Shown here one piece after another: positions 15,416 to 23,661 of a stretch of DNA of 64,000 nt (the first letter of the stretch is position 1; every line of letters starts with the position of its first letter). Position numbers and translations under genes: made by a program. Origin of the DNA: Paenibacillus vietnamensis (GTDB taxonomy: Bacteria; Bacillota; Bacilli; Paenibacillales; Paenibacillaceae); the NCBI RefSeq assembly GCF_020169515.1, contig NZ_JAHMHW010000018.1:35103-99102 (forward strand), read 5' to 3'. Below the pieces are notes generated by a model. That model saw nothing but the letters and a program-made list of their open reading frames with translations. It was not told the DNA's origin and did not search any database.

Positions 15416-16744
15416 ATGTTCAAGAGGTTGACGGCATTCGCGCACGCGGTAATTATTTTGACCCTGCTGGCAGCATGCGGAACGAACGGCGCAGGCGGCG
15501 CAGGTAACGGTGCGGCGGCGGGAAGCGCGGACAGCAGCGGGAATTCCGGGTCCGCAGATAAGATCACAATCAAATACTGGTACGCCTTCGGCGACAAGAT
15601 CGAAGAGGCGAAGCTCCATATGGTCAACGAATTTAACGAATCGCAGGACAAAATCGAGGTCATTGCCGAGCACCAGGGCGGCTACGACGATCTGCACGCG
15701 AAGGTGCAGGCGGCGTTTGCGGCCGGGAACGCTCCGGCGGTTACCGATCTCGAAATCGCCTCGACCGGCGTGTTCGCGCGTTCCGGCATGCTTGAGGAGC
15801 TGACGTCTTTCGCGGAGCGGGATAAGGACGAGCTGAAGCTGGACGATTTTAATCCGGGCCTGATGGGCAACGCGTACGTGGACGGCAAGCTGTTCGGGCT
15901 TCCTTTCATGAGAAGCACGCCGATTTTGTACAAAAACGTGACGATGCTGAAGGACGCGGGCCTCGATCCGGCAGGGCCGAAATCGTGGGAGGAGCTTGAG
16001 GAGTATTCGCGCGTGCTGAAGGAGAAGGGCAAGCTTGGCATGACGGTTCCGGTCGACATCTGGTTTTATGAGGCGCTTGTCGCGCAAAGCGGCGGCCAAA
16101 TGCTGAGCGAGGACGGCAAAACGGCTATGTTCAACTCTGCCGCAGGCGCAGCTCCGGTCGAGTTCTGGAAGAGGCTTGCAAGCGAAGGGCTGATCAAAAT
16201 GCCGGTAGGGGACGAGGCCGGCGCAACGGCGGATAAGGACTGGGCGAATCAGCTGTCGGCCTTCAAGTTCGCATCCACGGCGGGCGTGACGGCCAGTCTC
16301 GAAATCGCCAAGGGCAACGGCTTCGAGCTCGAGACCTCTTTTATGCCGGCAAATGAAAGCTACGGCGTTCCGACAGGCGGCTGCCAGCTGGTGATGACGT
16401 CGAAGAGCACGGCCGAAGAGAAGGAAGCGGCATGGACTTTTATCAAATGGATGACCTCCAAAGAGAACACGATTTACCAGCATAAGCACGTAGGTTATTT
16501 GCCGACCCGGATGTCGGCGGTGGAAAGCGACGAGCTGAAGCAGCATTTCGAGCAGTATCCGCAGTTCAAAGTGGCTGTCGACCAGCTGGAATATGCAAGG
16601 CCGCGCCCAATGGAAAACGCCTATCCGGAGATTGCCAAAATCATTAAAGAAGCGATCGAAAAGGCGATTCTCGATCCGGGCACTTCTCCTCAGGACGCGC
16701 TGAACGGAGCGGCCGAGAAGGCGAACAAGCTGCTGAGCAAATAG
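15416..16744 (+). CDS. ugpB: Extracellular solute-binding lipoprotein, glycerol-3-phosphate/glycerophosphodiester type
   Basis: The 442-residue protein starts with a lipoprotein signal peptide (hydrophobic stretch, lipobox LLAAC with Cys near residue 22), then a Gly/Ala/Ser linker and a family 1 solute-binding fold. Segments such as ITIKYWYAFGD, YDDLHAKVQAAFAAGNAPAVTDLE and a C-terminal YARPRPMENAYPEI fit the UgpB group. It would present substrate to the membrane permeases encoded next. Gene order (glpP, leader, this, ATPase, two permeases, two GlpQ-like enzymes) supports glycerol-3-phosphate or glycerophosphodiesters as ligand rather than a sugar. Confidence 0.85.
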   Translation: MFKRLTAFAHAVIILTLLAACGTNGAGGAGNGAAAGSADSSGNSGSADKITIKYWYAFGDKIEEAKLHMVNEFNESQDKIEVIAEHQGGYDDLHAKVQAAFAAGNAPAVTDLEIASTGVFARSGMLEELTSFAERDKDELKLDDFNPGLMGNAYVDGKLFGLPFMRSTPILYKNVTMLKDAGLDPAGPKSWEELEEYSRVLKEKGKLGMTVPVDIWFYEALVAQSGGQMLSEDGKTAMFNSAAGAAPVEFWKRLASEGLIKMPVGDEAGATADKDWANQLSAFKFASTAGVTASLEIAKGNGFELETSFMPANESYGVPTGGCQLVMTSKSTAEEKEAAWTFIKWMTSKENTIYQHKHVGYLPTRMSAVESDELKQHFEQYPQFKVAVDQLEYARPRPMENAYPEIAKIIKEAIEKAILDPGTSPQDALNGAAEKANKLLSK

Positions 16745-16756
16745 GAGGACCGCATC

Positions 16757-17830
16757 ATGGCAAAAATCGAGCTGACGAACATAAGCAAACGGTTCAAGGA
16801 CGAGACCGTGATCGACAATTTGAACCTGACGATCAAGGACGGCTCGTTCACGGTGCTGGTCGGGCCTTCCGGCTGCGGGAAATCGACGACGCTGCGAATG
16901 ATCGCAGGACTTGAGAAGCAATCCGGCGGCGACATTCTGATCGACGGGAAATGCGTGAACGATACGCCGTCCGGCATGCGGGACGTAGCGATGGTGTTCC
17001 AGAACTATGCGCTTTACCCGACGATGACCGTGCGCGGCAATATTGAATTCGGGCTGAAAAATAGAGGCGTGGCAAAGTCGGAGCGGGAGAAGCTGATCAA
17101 GGACATCTCCGAAATCGTCGGGCTCACGCCGCATCTGGACAAAAAGCCGCAGAGCTTATCCGGAGGGCAGCGCCAGCGCGTTGCCCTTGCCCGGGCGATG
17201 GTGAAGCAGCCGAAGGTGTTCATCCTCGACGAGCCGCTGTCCAATCTGGACGCGAAGCTGCGCGGCCAGATGAGGACGGAGCTGATCCAGCTGCACAAGC
17301 GGCTTGGCACGACCTTCGTCTACGTGACGCACGACCAGGTGGAGGCGATGTCGATGGGCGACGAGATCGTCGTTATGAACAAAGGGGTCATTCAGCAGGC
17401 CGACTCCCCGATGAGGCTGTATCACGATCCGGCGAACCTGTTCACGGCGGAGTTTATCGGGACGCCGGCGATGAATGTGATGAAACGGTCGGAATTGAGC
17501 GGGCTTGATGTTCCGGACGGCTCCGCTGCCGGCTATGTCGGCTTCAGGCCGGAGCAGGCGCTGATCGGCGCCGGACCGGAAGTTGAGGGTTGGGTCATCG
17601 ACGGAGAAATCATGACGCGCGAGAGCCTGGGCTCGGAGCAAATTTACCAAATCCGTTCGCGGATGGGCGTCTTCTTCGTCAAGGCGTTCCTTGCGCCGCT
17701 TGTGTCCGAGGACCGCGTACAGGTGACGATTCCTTGCGGACAGCTGTACTTTTTTGGTGCGGACGGTGAGAGGCTGCGCGGCATCGAAGCGCGGCCGCTG
17801 CAGCCGGCTGCCGGAGGGGCGAAAGCATGA
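16757..17830 (+). CDS. ugpC: ABC importer ATP-binding protein, Ugp/Mal type
   Basis: The 357-residue ATPase has Walker A GPSGCGKST near 37-45, Q-loop VFQNYALYP, signature LSGGQRQR near 134, Walker B VFILDEPLSNLDAK, H-loop THDQ, and the OB-fold (TOBE-type) regulatory domain from about residue 240, all typical of the MalK/UgpC class. AGGAGG lies directly before the start, 12 bases after ugpB, and the end overlaps ugpA by 4 bp. Unlike species that use a shared MsmX-type ATPase, this importer has its own. Confidence 0.9.
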   Translation: MAKIELTNISKRFKDETVIDNLNLTIKDGSFTVLVGPSGCGKSTTLRMIAGLEKQSGGDILIDGKCVNDTPSGMRDVAMVFQNYALYPTMTVRGNIEFGLKNRGVAKSEREKLIKDISEIVGLTPHLDKKPQSLSGGQRQRVALARAMVKQPKVFILDEPLSNLDAKLRGQMRTELIQLHKRLGTTFVYVTHDQVEAMSMGDEIVVMNKGVIQQADSPMRLYHDPANLFTAEFIGTPAMNVMKRSELSGLDVPDGSAAGYVGFRPEQALIGAGPEVEGWVIDGEIMTRESLGSEQIYQIRSRMGVFFVKAFLAPLVSEDRVQVTIPCGQLYFFGADGERLRGIEARPLQPAAGGAKA

Positions 17831-18699
17831 CGGTCTGGCAGAAGCTGCGCCCTTACGGGATGGTCGCCCCGGCTATCGTAATCTTTTCCATGTTTTTTAT
17901 CTATCCGATTTTCTACATGATCTATTTAAGCATGTTCGACTGGAATTTCGTCAGTCCGACCAAGACGTTCGTAGGCCTCCAAAATTTCAGGGATCTGCTG
18001 GCCGAGCCCGATTTCCTGAAGGTGCTGTCCAATACGACGGTGTATACGGCGCTTACGGTGTCGCTGACGACGGGGCTTGCCCTGCTGCTCGCGCTGTGGC
18101 TGAACCGCAAAAGCTTGTTCCACGGCTTCGTGCAGGGGGCGGTCTTCAGCCCGCATATTATTTCGCTCGTCTCGATCTCACTGCTGTGGAGCTGGCTGAT
18201 GGATCCGGAGTACGGGCTCCTGAACTGGGTGATCGGCCTGGCCGGCTTCGACCCGCTGCAGTGGCTGTCGCATCCGAGCACGGCGCTGGTCTCGCTCGTG
18301 CTGGTTGCCGTCTGGAAAGGGCTCGGCTACAACGCTCTTGTGTTCATCGCGGGGCTGCAGAGCATTCCGGCCGAGATCTACGAAGCGGCCGAGCTGGACC
18401 GCTCGAAGCCGTGGACGACGTTCATGAAGCTGACCCTGCCGATGCTGTCGCCGACGATTTTTTTCCTCGTCATCATTAATCTGATCGGGTCGTTCCAGGT
18501 ATTCGAGACGATTGCGATCATGACGCAGGGCGGCCCGGTCAACTCGACCAATACGCTCGTGTATTACATTTACGAATACGGCTTCCGCTACTTCAAGATC
18601 GGCTATGCTTCGGCGGCGGGCGTCATTCTGCTGTTCATCGTGGGCGTGCTGACGATCGTCTATTTCAAGCTGCTGTCGAGGCGCGTCCACTACCGTTAG
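17827..18699 (+). CDS. ugpA: ABC importer permease subunit 1, UgpA type
   Basis: The 290-residue protein has six membrane helices and the binding-protein-dependent permease EAA loop (IYEAAELDRSKPWTTFMKLTLPM) near residue 185, which contacts the ATPase. N-terminal helix MVAPAIVIFSMFFIYPIFY and the TQGGPVNSTNTLVYY segment near the end are characteristic of UgpA/MalF-like subunits. Its ATG overlaps the ugpC stop by 4 bp. Confidence 0.9.
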   Translation: MTVWQKLRPYGMVAPAIVIFSMFFIYPIFYMIYLSMFDWNFVSPTKTFVGLQNFRDLLAEPDFLKVLSNTTVYTALTVSLTTGLALLLALWLNRKSLFHGFVQGAVFSPHIISLVSISLLWSWLMDPEYGLLNWVIGLAGFDPLQWLSHPSTALVSLVLVAVWKGLGYNALVFIAGLQSIPAEIYEAAELDRSKPWTTFMKLTLPMLSPTIFFLVIINLIGSFQVFETIAIMTQGGPVNSTNTLVYYIYEYGFRYFKIGYASAAGVILLFIVGVLTIVYFKLLSRRVHYR

Positions 18700-18714
18700 A
18701 AAGAGGTGAAAGGT

Positions 18715-19638
18715 TTGAAAGCTGCAAACGATACGATCGGCGGCCCGGCCGTCGCGGCTCCGGAGGGCCGCGAGCAGCGGGCGGGCCTGCTGGGGAGGCG
18801 GCTTGTATGGAGACGGGCGTGGAAGGCGGCGCTGCAGGTCGTGAACGCTGCCGGCCTGCTGACGCTGGTGACGATATTCGCGATGCCGTTCGTCTGGATG
18901 CTCTCCACATCGCTGAAGACGCTGCCGGAGACGATGATTTTTCCGCCGCAGTGGATTCCCGGGAATTTCGTCTGGCAGAACTATGCCGACGCCTGGAATA
19001 CGGGGCCGTTTCTGAATTATTTCGTGAACAGCGTCGTCATCGCTGTCGGCATTCTAGTGCTGCAAATGCTCACGATTATTCCGGCGTCCTACGCTTTCGC
19101 TCGTTATACGTTCAAGGGCTCGGGCTTTCTGTTCGGCATCGTCATGGTTACGCTGATGATTCCCGCCCAGCTGATCTTCCTGCCGGTGTATTTGGAGCTT
19201 AGCACGTTGAAGCTGCTGAATACGCATTTGGGGCTGATCCTGCCTTTCGCTTCAAGCGCATTCGGAATCTTTTTGCTCAGGCAGGCGTTTATGCAGATTC
19301 CGGAGGAGCTGCTGGAAGCGGCAAGGCTCGACCAGGCGGCCGAGTGGAAAATCATCCTGCAAATCATGGTGCCGATGGTGAAGCCGGTGCTCGTCACCTT
19401 CGCTTTGTTCAGCTTCATCGCCCATTGGAACGATTATTTCTGGCCGCTCGTCATGACGACGAACGAAACGGCGCGGACGCTGCCGCTCGGCATCGCCAAA
19501 ATCCGGGAAGTCGAAGGCGTTGCAACATGGAATGTGCTGATGGCCGGCAATTTGATTTTGGTCGCTCCGATTCTGGTCGTTTTCTTCCTGTCGCAGCGCC
19601 AGATCATCAAGGCGTTTGTCTATAACGGCGTTAAATAA
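18715..19638 (+). CDS. ugpE: ABC importer permease subunit 2, UgpE type
   Basis: The protein of about 307 residues has six membrane helices after a longer than usual N-terminal cytoplasmic region of some 45 residues. Its EAA loop is ELLEAARLDQAAEWKIILQIMVPM near residue 200, and HWNDYFWPLVMT is the usual MalG/UgpE segment. I choose TTG 18715, which is five bases after AGAGGTGA; GTG 18706 lies inside that ribosome site. It follows ugpA by 15 bases and completes the importer. Confidence 0.88.
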   Translation: MKAANDTIGGPAVAAPEGREQRAGLLGRRLVWRRAWKAALQVVNAAGLLTLVTIFAMPFVWMLSTSLKTLPETMIFPPQWIPGNFVWQNYADAWNTGPFLNYFVNSVVIAVGILVLQMLTIIPASYAFARYTFKGSGFLFGIVMVTLMIPAQLIFLPVYLELSTLKLLNTHLGLILPFASSAFGIFLLRQAFMQIPEELLEAARLDQAAEWKIILQIMVPMVKPVLVTFALFSFIAHWNDYFWPLVMTTNETARTLPLGIAKIREVEGVATWNVLMAGNLILVAPILVVFFLSQRQIIKAFVYNGVK

Positions 19639-19664
19639 TAATTACGTGAAGGGATTGGGATACT

Positions 19665-20405
19665 ATGGTAACAATCGTTGCACACCGCGGCTGGTCGGGC
19701 GAAGCGCCTGAGAATACGATGGCGGCATTCAGGCTGGCCATGTCGGATCCGGACATCGCTTTTATCGAGCTTGACGTTCATTTGTCACAGGACGGCGTTC
19801 CGGTCGTCATTCACGACCATACGTTGGACCGGACGACGAACGGCTCGGGACGGGTAAGCGAACACACGCTGGAGGAGCTGCGCGGACTGGATGCGGGAAG
19901 CTGGTTCGCAGAGCGCTTTGCGGGCGAAAGCATTCCGACGCTGGAGGAGGTGCTGCTGCTTGCCAAGGGCCGGATCGGCCTGCATGTCGAGCTGAAGACG
20001 ATGGGCGGCTGCTATCCGGGCATCGAGGAGGAAGTGCTGCTCTGTCTGGAGCGCTGCGGCATGAAGGAACAGGTCGTGCTTTCCTCCTTCGACCATGATT
20101 CCATGAAGCGGGTGCACGAGCTCGATCCCTCAGTCCGCACCGCGCTGATCTACCTCGGCAAGCCTGTTCTGCTGCTGGAGCAGCTGCGTTATGCGGGAGC
20201 AAGCGGAGCGTCCCTGCACTACGCGTTCGTCACGCGCGAGCTGGTAGAGGTGATGGCTGCCGAAGGCATCGATCTCGGCGTGTGGACGGTCGACGATTCG
20301 GAGGCGCTCGAGGATTTGATCGGCAAATATCCCGACCTGCGGATTACGACGAATTTTCCGGATCGGGTGCTGCGGATTGTGCGGGGAGCGGGCGCGCGGG
20401 TTTAG
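19665..20405 (+). CDS. Glycerophosphodiester phosphodiesterase (cytoplasmic)
   Basis: The 246-residue enzyme hydrolyses glycerophosphodiesters to glycerol-3-phosphate plus an alcohol. The GDPD signature is complete: AHRGWSGEAPENTMAAF near residue 5, IELDVHLSQDGVPVVIHD near 35-55 with metal-binding Glu/Asp and catalytic His, and GLHVELKT. With no signal peptide it should act in the cytoplasm on diesters taken up by the Ugp importer just upstream, from which it is separated by only 26 bases. Confidence 0.92.
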   Translation: MVTIVAHRGWSGEAPENTMAAFRLAMSDPDIAFIELDVHLSQDGVPVVIHDHTLDRTTNGSGRVSEHTLEELRGLDAGSWFAERFAGESIPTLEEVLLLAKGRIGLHVELKTMGGCYPGIEEEVLLCLERCGMKEQVVLSSFDHDSMKRVHELDPSVRTALIYLGKPVLLLEQLRYAGASGASLHYAFVTRELVEVMAAEGIDLGVWTVDDSEALEDLIGKYPDLRITTNFPDRVLRIVRGAGARV

Positions 20406-20525
20406 AAACCGGACCTCGAGGTTAAGTAAACGGATGGCGGGAAACGGCCCGGACGGACTTAGACGCTCCAACCTTCAAACTTGAACGATGGCACCATAGC
20501 GCAATATCGCACGGAGGTGGGGACG

Positions 20526-21497
20526 ATGTTCAGGAGGATACGCAAAAAGGCTGTGCGGCGCAGGCTGGGGCTGCTGGCCGCTGTGCTGTGCAGCGCGGCA
20601 TTGACTATATCGGCAGCTTTGCCGGAGGCATTGCCGGCCGCCGCGGAAGGGCCGCTTATCATTGCCCACCGCGGGGCGTCCGGTCATGCTCCGGAGAATA
20701 CGATGGCGGCCTTTGAGCTGGCGGAGCGGATGGAAGCCGACTTTATCGAGCTGGACGTGCGGCTGAGCAAAGACGGGGAGCTCGTCGTTATCCACGACAA
20801 GACGGTAGACCGGATTACGGGCCATACAGGCGACGTCGGGGATTACACGCTGGAGGAGCTTCAGGGCATGGATTCGGGAAGCTATTACGGCCAAGCGTTT
20901 GCGGAGCAGAAGCTGCTGTCCTTGGAGGACGTGCTGACGCGGTTTTACGGGCGGATCGGACTTCTTATCGAGGTAAAGGATCCGCAGCTTTATCCGGGAA
21001 TCGAGGAGAAGCTTGCGGAGGCGCTTCGCCGGCATGAGCTGCTTCAGATGATTGAGGAGCTCGGCTACGGCGCCGGGTTAGGCGGCGCGGCAGGAGCTCC
21101 GGCCGGCTTGTTCGGAGCTCCGGCCGGCGTGCAGGAGGAGCTGCTCGCGAGAGAGCTGTTCATGCCCCGGGAGAGCCGGTTTCGGGCAGGCGTCATCATC
21201 CAGTCCTTCAACTTCGCATCGATGTACCGGGTCCATCGGCTGCTTCCGGATATTCCGGTCGGCGTTCTGGTGCATGCGGACCGGCACCCGCTCTCGGACG
21301 AGACGCTGGCCGAGCTTGCCTCTTTTGCAGACTATATCAATTGCAGCTACGATCTGCTCGATGCGGCTCTAGTCCGCCGGATTCACGAGCAGGGCGGCAA
21401 GGTCATGGCGTGGACGATCCGGAAGAAGCGGGATATGGCGCGCATGAAGCGTCTCGGCACGGACGGAATCATTACGGACTATCCGGATTGGCGTTAA
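20526..21497 (+). CDS. Glycerophosphodiester phosphodiesterase (secreted paralogue)
   Basis: The 323-residue paralogue has the same GDPD signature (AHRGASGHAPENTMAAF, IELDVRLSKDGELVVIHD, GLLIEVKD) after an N-terminal Arg/Lys-rich region and hydrophobic stretch ending LPAAAEG, a good signal peptide. It therefore acts outside the membrane and may generate the glycerol-3-phosphate that the Ugp importer collects. An insertion near residue 185 contains a Gly/Ala-rich near-repeat (GAPAG twice) not seen in the cytoplasmic copy. ATG 20526 follows GGAGGTGGGG; upstream codons lack support. A terminator follows. Confidence 0.92.
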   Translation: MFRRIRKKAVRRRLGLLAAVLCSAALTISAALPEALPAAAEGPLIIAHRGASGHAPENTMAAFELAERMEADFIELDVRLSKDGELVVIHDKTVDRITGHTGDVGDYTLEELQGMDSGSYYGQAFAEQKLLSLEDVLTRFYGRIGLLIEVKDPQLYPGIEEKLAEALRRHELLQMIEELGYGAGLGGAAGAPAGLFGAPAGVQEELLARELFMPRESRFRAGVIIQSFNFASMYRVHRLLPDIPVGVLVHADRHPLSDETLAELASFADYINCSYDLLDAALVRRIHEQGGKVMAWTIRKKRDMARMKRLGTDGIITDYPDWR

Positions 21498-21503
21498 GAG
21501 AAT

Positions 21504-21542
21504 AGCCTGAGTTTCCCATTGTAGGGGAGCTTGGGCTTTTTT
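21504..21542 (+). terminator. Terminator of the glycerol-phosphate operon
   Basis: AGCCTGAGTTTCCC pairs with GGGGAGCTTGGGCT around ATTGTA, then TTTTTT. Confidence 0.75.
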
Positions 21543-21573
21543 GTTTTGTCGGGGTGCTTCTGACTACCTGTGT

Positions 21574-21617
21574 CTCCGCCTTCGCCTCCGCCTTCGCCTC
21601 CGCCTTCGCCTTCGCGT
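21574..21617. repeat. Short tandem repeat, 12-bp unit CTCCGCCTTCGC
   Basis: Three near-perfect copies in a row plus a partial fourth. The phase continues an open frame on the plus strand (Leu-Arg repeats), but this is a by-product of the repeat, not a gene. Confidence 0.75.
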
Positions 21618-21641
21618 CTGCATATGCTTCCGCCTCGGCTA

Positions 21642-21826
21642 CTGCTGCACATTTACATCAGAATCGGCTCGATTGGGGAGTAATTGGGAGATCTGCTGCA
21701 GTTCTTGCATCAGAATAAAGGAGATACGTCTTATATTCCCGCTTTTGGCTGATTCTGCTGCACAATGTACCGTGTAATCAGTACTGAGGCGGAAATGTGA
21801 CCGTTCTGATGTATCAAGTGCAGCAG
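21642..21826. repeat. Dispersed palindromic repeat, family B copy 1
   Basis: CTGCTGCACATTTACATCAGAA at the left, a second similar copy 53 bases later, and the reverse-oriented TTCTGATGTATCAAGTGCAGCAG at the right. The layout (two forward units about 53 bases apart, then an inverted end) mirrors family A although the sequence differs. Related CAGCAGAA palindromes occur at 30.7-30.9 kb. Confidence 0.6.
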
Positions 21827-21884
21827 GCGTTAGGATGTGCGGGTACAGGCAGAAGCGGTTGGTGAGAGTCAAGGAAACAAGTTT

Positions 21885-22030
21885 GGATTTGGAGCGGCTG
21901 GAGACTGTCACAGTAATAAGTGTATTTGAAGTTGAAGCGGCGGGAGACTATCAGGGTAATAAGTAACTACGGAGTTGGAGCGGCTGGATAATAAGTGATT
22001 TGAAGTAGGAGCAGGTGGAGAGCTTCAGAA
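21885..22030. repeat. Degenerate tandem repeats (GGAGCGGCTGGA...AATAAGTG)
   Basis: Three to four imperfect copies of a unit containing TTGGAGCGGCTGGA and a trailing GTAATAAGT. The rest of the 750-base gap (21543-22245) shows no credible gene apart from the promoter at 22172. Confidence 0.5.
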
Positions 22031-22171
22031 GGGCCAATATGTTGTGAGCGGCAGCGGATGGATTGAACTGTATTCCGGTTATACCGCCTTTGGCAGCCGG
22101 CAGCGTGAGGAAGACCGCAGATGCAGAAAGGCCTCGACCAAGGTCCGGTTCGGCTTTTGGCCTCGGGTCGG

Positions 22172-22200
22172 TTTTGAAGGTGCGGGAGGCCGCCTATAAT
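22172..22200 (+). promoter_or_regulatory. Promoter of the DUF4097-like lipoprotein gene
   Basis: TTTTGA (22172-22177), 17 bases, TATAAT (22195-22200), about 45 bases ahead of ATG 22246. The -10 is perfect, the -35 weak. Confidence 0.5.
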
Positions 22201-22245
22201 GAAAGTGTGAGGTTGAAAATGAAGGTTAACTAGGGGGACAATGGA

Positions 22246-23070
22246 ATGAAAAAATATAAAAATACGGCTAAACTAGCAGCGATCGTCGTATTAGCGGCTG
22301 CAATAACGGGATGCTCGAGCTCCAGCCTCGCGTTGACGGCGGACATGGAGACGGACTTGATCGGGGAAGGCTCCGGTTCGGGCAGCTTAGTCTCCAAAGG
22401 TAAAGAGTCGTTCGATGCGGATGAATTCGAAAGCGTCGAGGTGACCGCGACGGCGATGGAAATTTTCGTAACGGAAAGCTCCGCGGAGCAGGCGGAAGTT
22501 GAGCTGCTGACGGACGAAGATATCGGGAACCGCTTTACCTTTGAAGCGGACATTCGGGACGGAGTGCTGGAGGCCCAAGTGGAGGAAGAGTCGAAGTCGT
22601 TCAATTTTAATCCGGACGGACAAAAGGGAGAGCGAAAGCTCCTGATCTCCCTTCCGGAAAAACAATATAAGAAGCTGAAAATCAGGAATGCGTTCGGACG
22701 GGTGGAAGCCTCGGGAGTCGAAGCCGATCAAGTGGAGATCAAGCTTGACGCTGGCGCGATTCGGCTGGACGGGGTTGCGGGAGAGCTGGATCTGGAGGCG
22801 GCTGCCGGCGAGATTGAAGTCGGAGGCATTCGGCTGGATCATCATGTTACTGCCAAAACGGATGCGGGCGAAATCAAAATCCATCTGCTCGAGGCACCGA
22901 AGGACGCGGAATTCCTTCTCCAAAGCGACGTTGGTGAAGTGACGGCGAATTTGGGGGATGCAGATTACAAGGTGAACGCCTCGAACGAGAAAGCCGGTAC
23001 GATCGGCTCGGGCGGCGTGCTCCTGGAAGCATCTACAGGCGTAGGAGCGATCAGCGTGGATGCGAAGTAG
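22246..23070 (+). CDS. DUF4097-like beta-repeat lipoprotein
   Basis: The 274-residue protein has a lipoprotein signal (hydrophobic helix, lipobox AAITGCSS with Cys near residue 23) and a repetitive beta-rich body. Successive strands such as IRNAFGRVEASGVEADQVEIKLDAGAIRLDG and AAGEIEVGGI are the pattern of the DUF4097/adhesin-like right-handed repeat family. Members sit on the outer face of the membrane and are often linked to envelope-stress regulators, but no function is proven. RBS TAGGGGGAC precedes the start. It is monocistronic between a promoter and a terminator. Confidence 0.8.
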   Translation: MKKYKNTAKLAAIVVLAAAITGCSSSSLALTADMETDLIGEGSGSGSLVSKGKESFDADEFESVEVTATAMEIFVTESSAEQAEVELLTDEDIGNRFTFEADIRDGVLEAQVEEESKSFNFNPDGQKGERKLLISLPEKQYKKLKIRNAFGRVEASGVEADQVEIKLDAGAIRLDGVAGELDLEAAAGEIEVGGIRLDHHVTAKTDAGEIKIHLLEAPKDAEFLLQSDVGEVTANLGDADYKVNASNEKAGTIGSGGVLLEASTGVGAISVDAK

Positions 23071-23101
23071 CCGTCTTCAGGTCACGATGACGCCTCAAGA
23101 A

Positions 23102-23143
23102 AAGAACGTTGGGAATTTTTAAAATTCCCGGCGTTCTTTTTTA
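23102..23143 (+). terminator. Terminator after the lipoprotein gene
   Basis: AAAGAACG-TT-GGGAATTTT pairs with AAAATTCCC-GG-CGTTCTTT and runs into T residues. Confidence 0.85.
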
Positions 23144-23279
23144 TTGCATTAACGGTTTATCCCGTTGATGATGCAAGAGAAAGTGCCGATGTGTTCTGCT
23201 CTGCGTCGTTGTTACGAACGAGTACGGATGGTAGGGAGGTGATTGCGTTAACCTCTGCATGATTTTTGTTTGACCGATG

Positions 23280-23468
23280 GTAACTGGATTTAATGTGTTT
23301 ACTTTTGGGAGATTGAGATTTCCTGGGAAAATATCTGGATTTCATGTCTATAAATCTACTCTCCAATTGGAATCGGCTACTTTTTTGATGGAATAGATGG
23401 ACAAAATCCAGTTGTTTTACAAGGAAACGGTTAATTGGAAAAATTAGATACATGAATTCCATCAATTG
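23280..23468. repeat. Dispersed palindromic repeat, family A copy 2
   Basis: Forward unit GTAACTGGATTTAATGTGTTT at 23280, a second CTGGATTTCATGTCTATAAA 52 bases later, inverted AAAATCCAGTTGTTTT near 23403 and a degenerate inverted end near 23450. It occupies the gap before the AtuA gene; apart from it and the terminator I see nothing in 23071-23661. Confidence 0.7.
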
Positions 23469-23661
23469 TACTGATGGGAGAAACAAAGTGGAGAATGCAA
23501 GCAACCGCACCGAAACAAGGAGCAGCCCGGGCCGGACGCTTAAGCGCAAAAGATGTTGCTCACCCGCCGAGGAAAGTCGAATAGGGAATACGGCTCAGCC
23601 ATACAATGGTGATGAGGGAAAATCGTGTCGGAGGTTGTCTTGTCGGAGATGGGGGGATGGG

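Noticed and set aside
15317..17134. 605-codon open frame on the minus strand
   Set aside because: It is antisense to ugpB and ugpC, is very rich in Arg/His/Leu and has no family features; a shadow caused by high GC codon use.
21541..21777. Leu-Arg repeat protein
   Set aside because: The frame is created by the 12-bp tandem repeat and has no ribosome site.
23452..23661. N-terminal extension of the AtuA gene
   Set aside because: Begins within the family A repeat, is low-complexity, and a good ribosome site precedes 23662.
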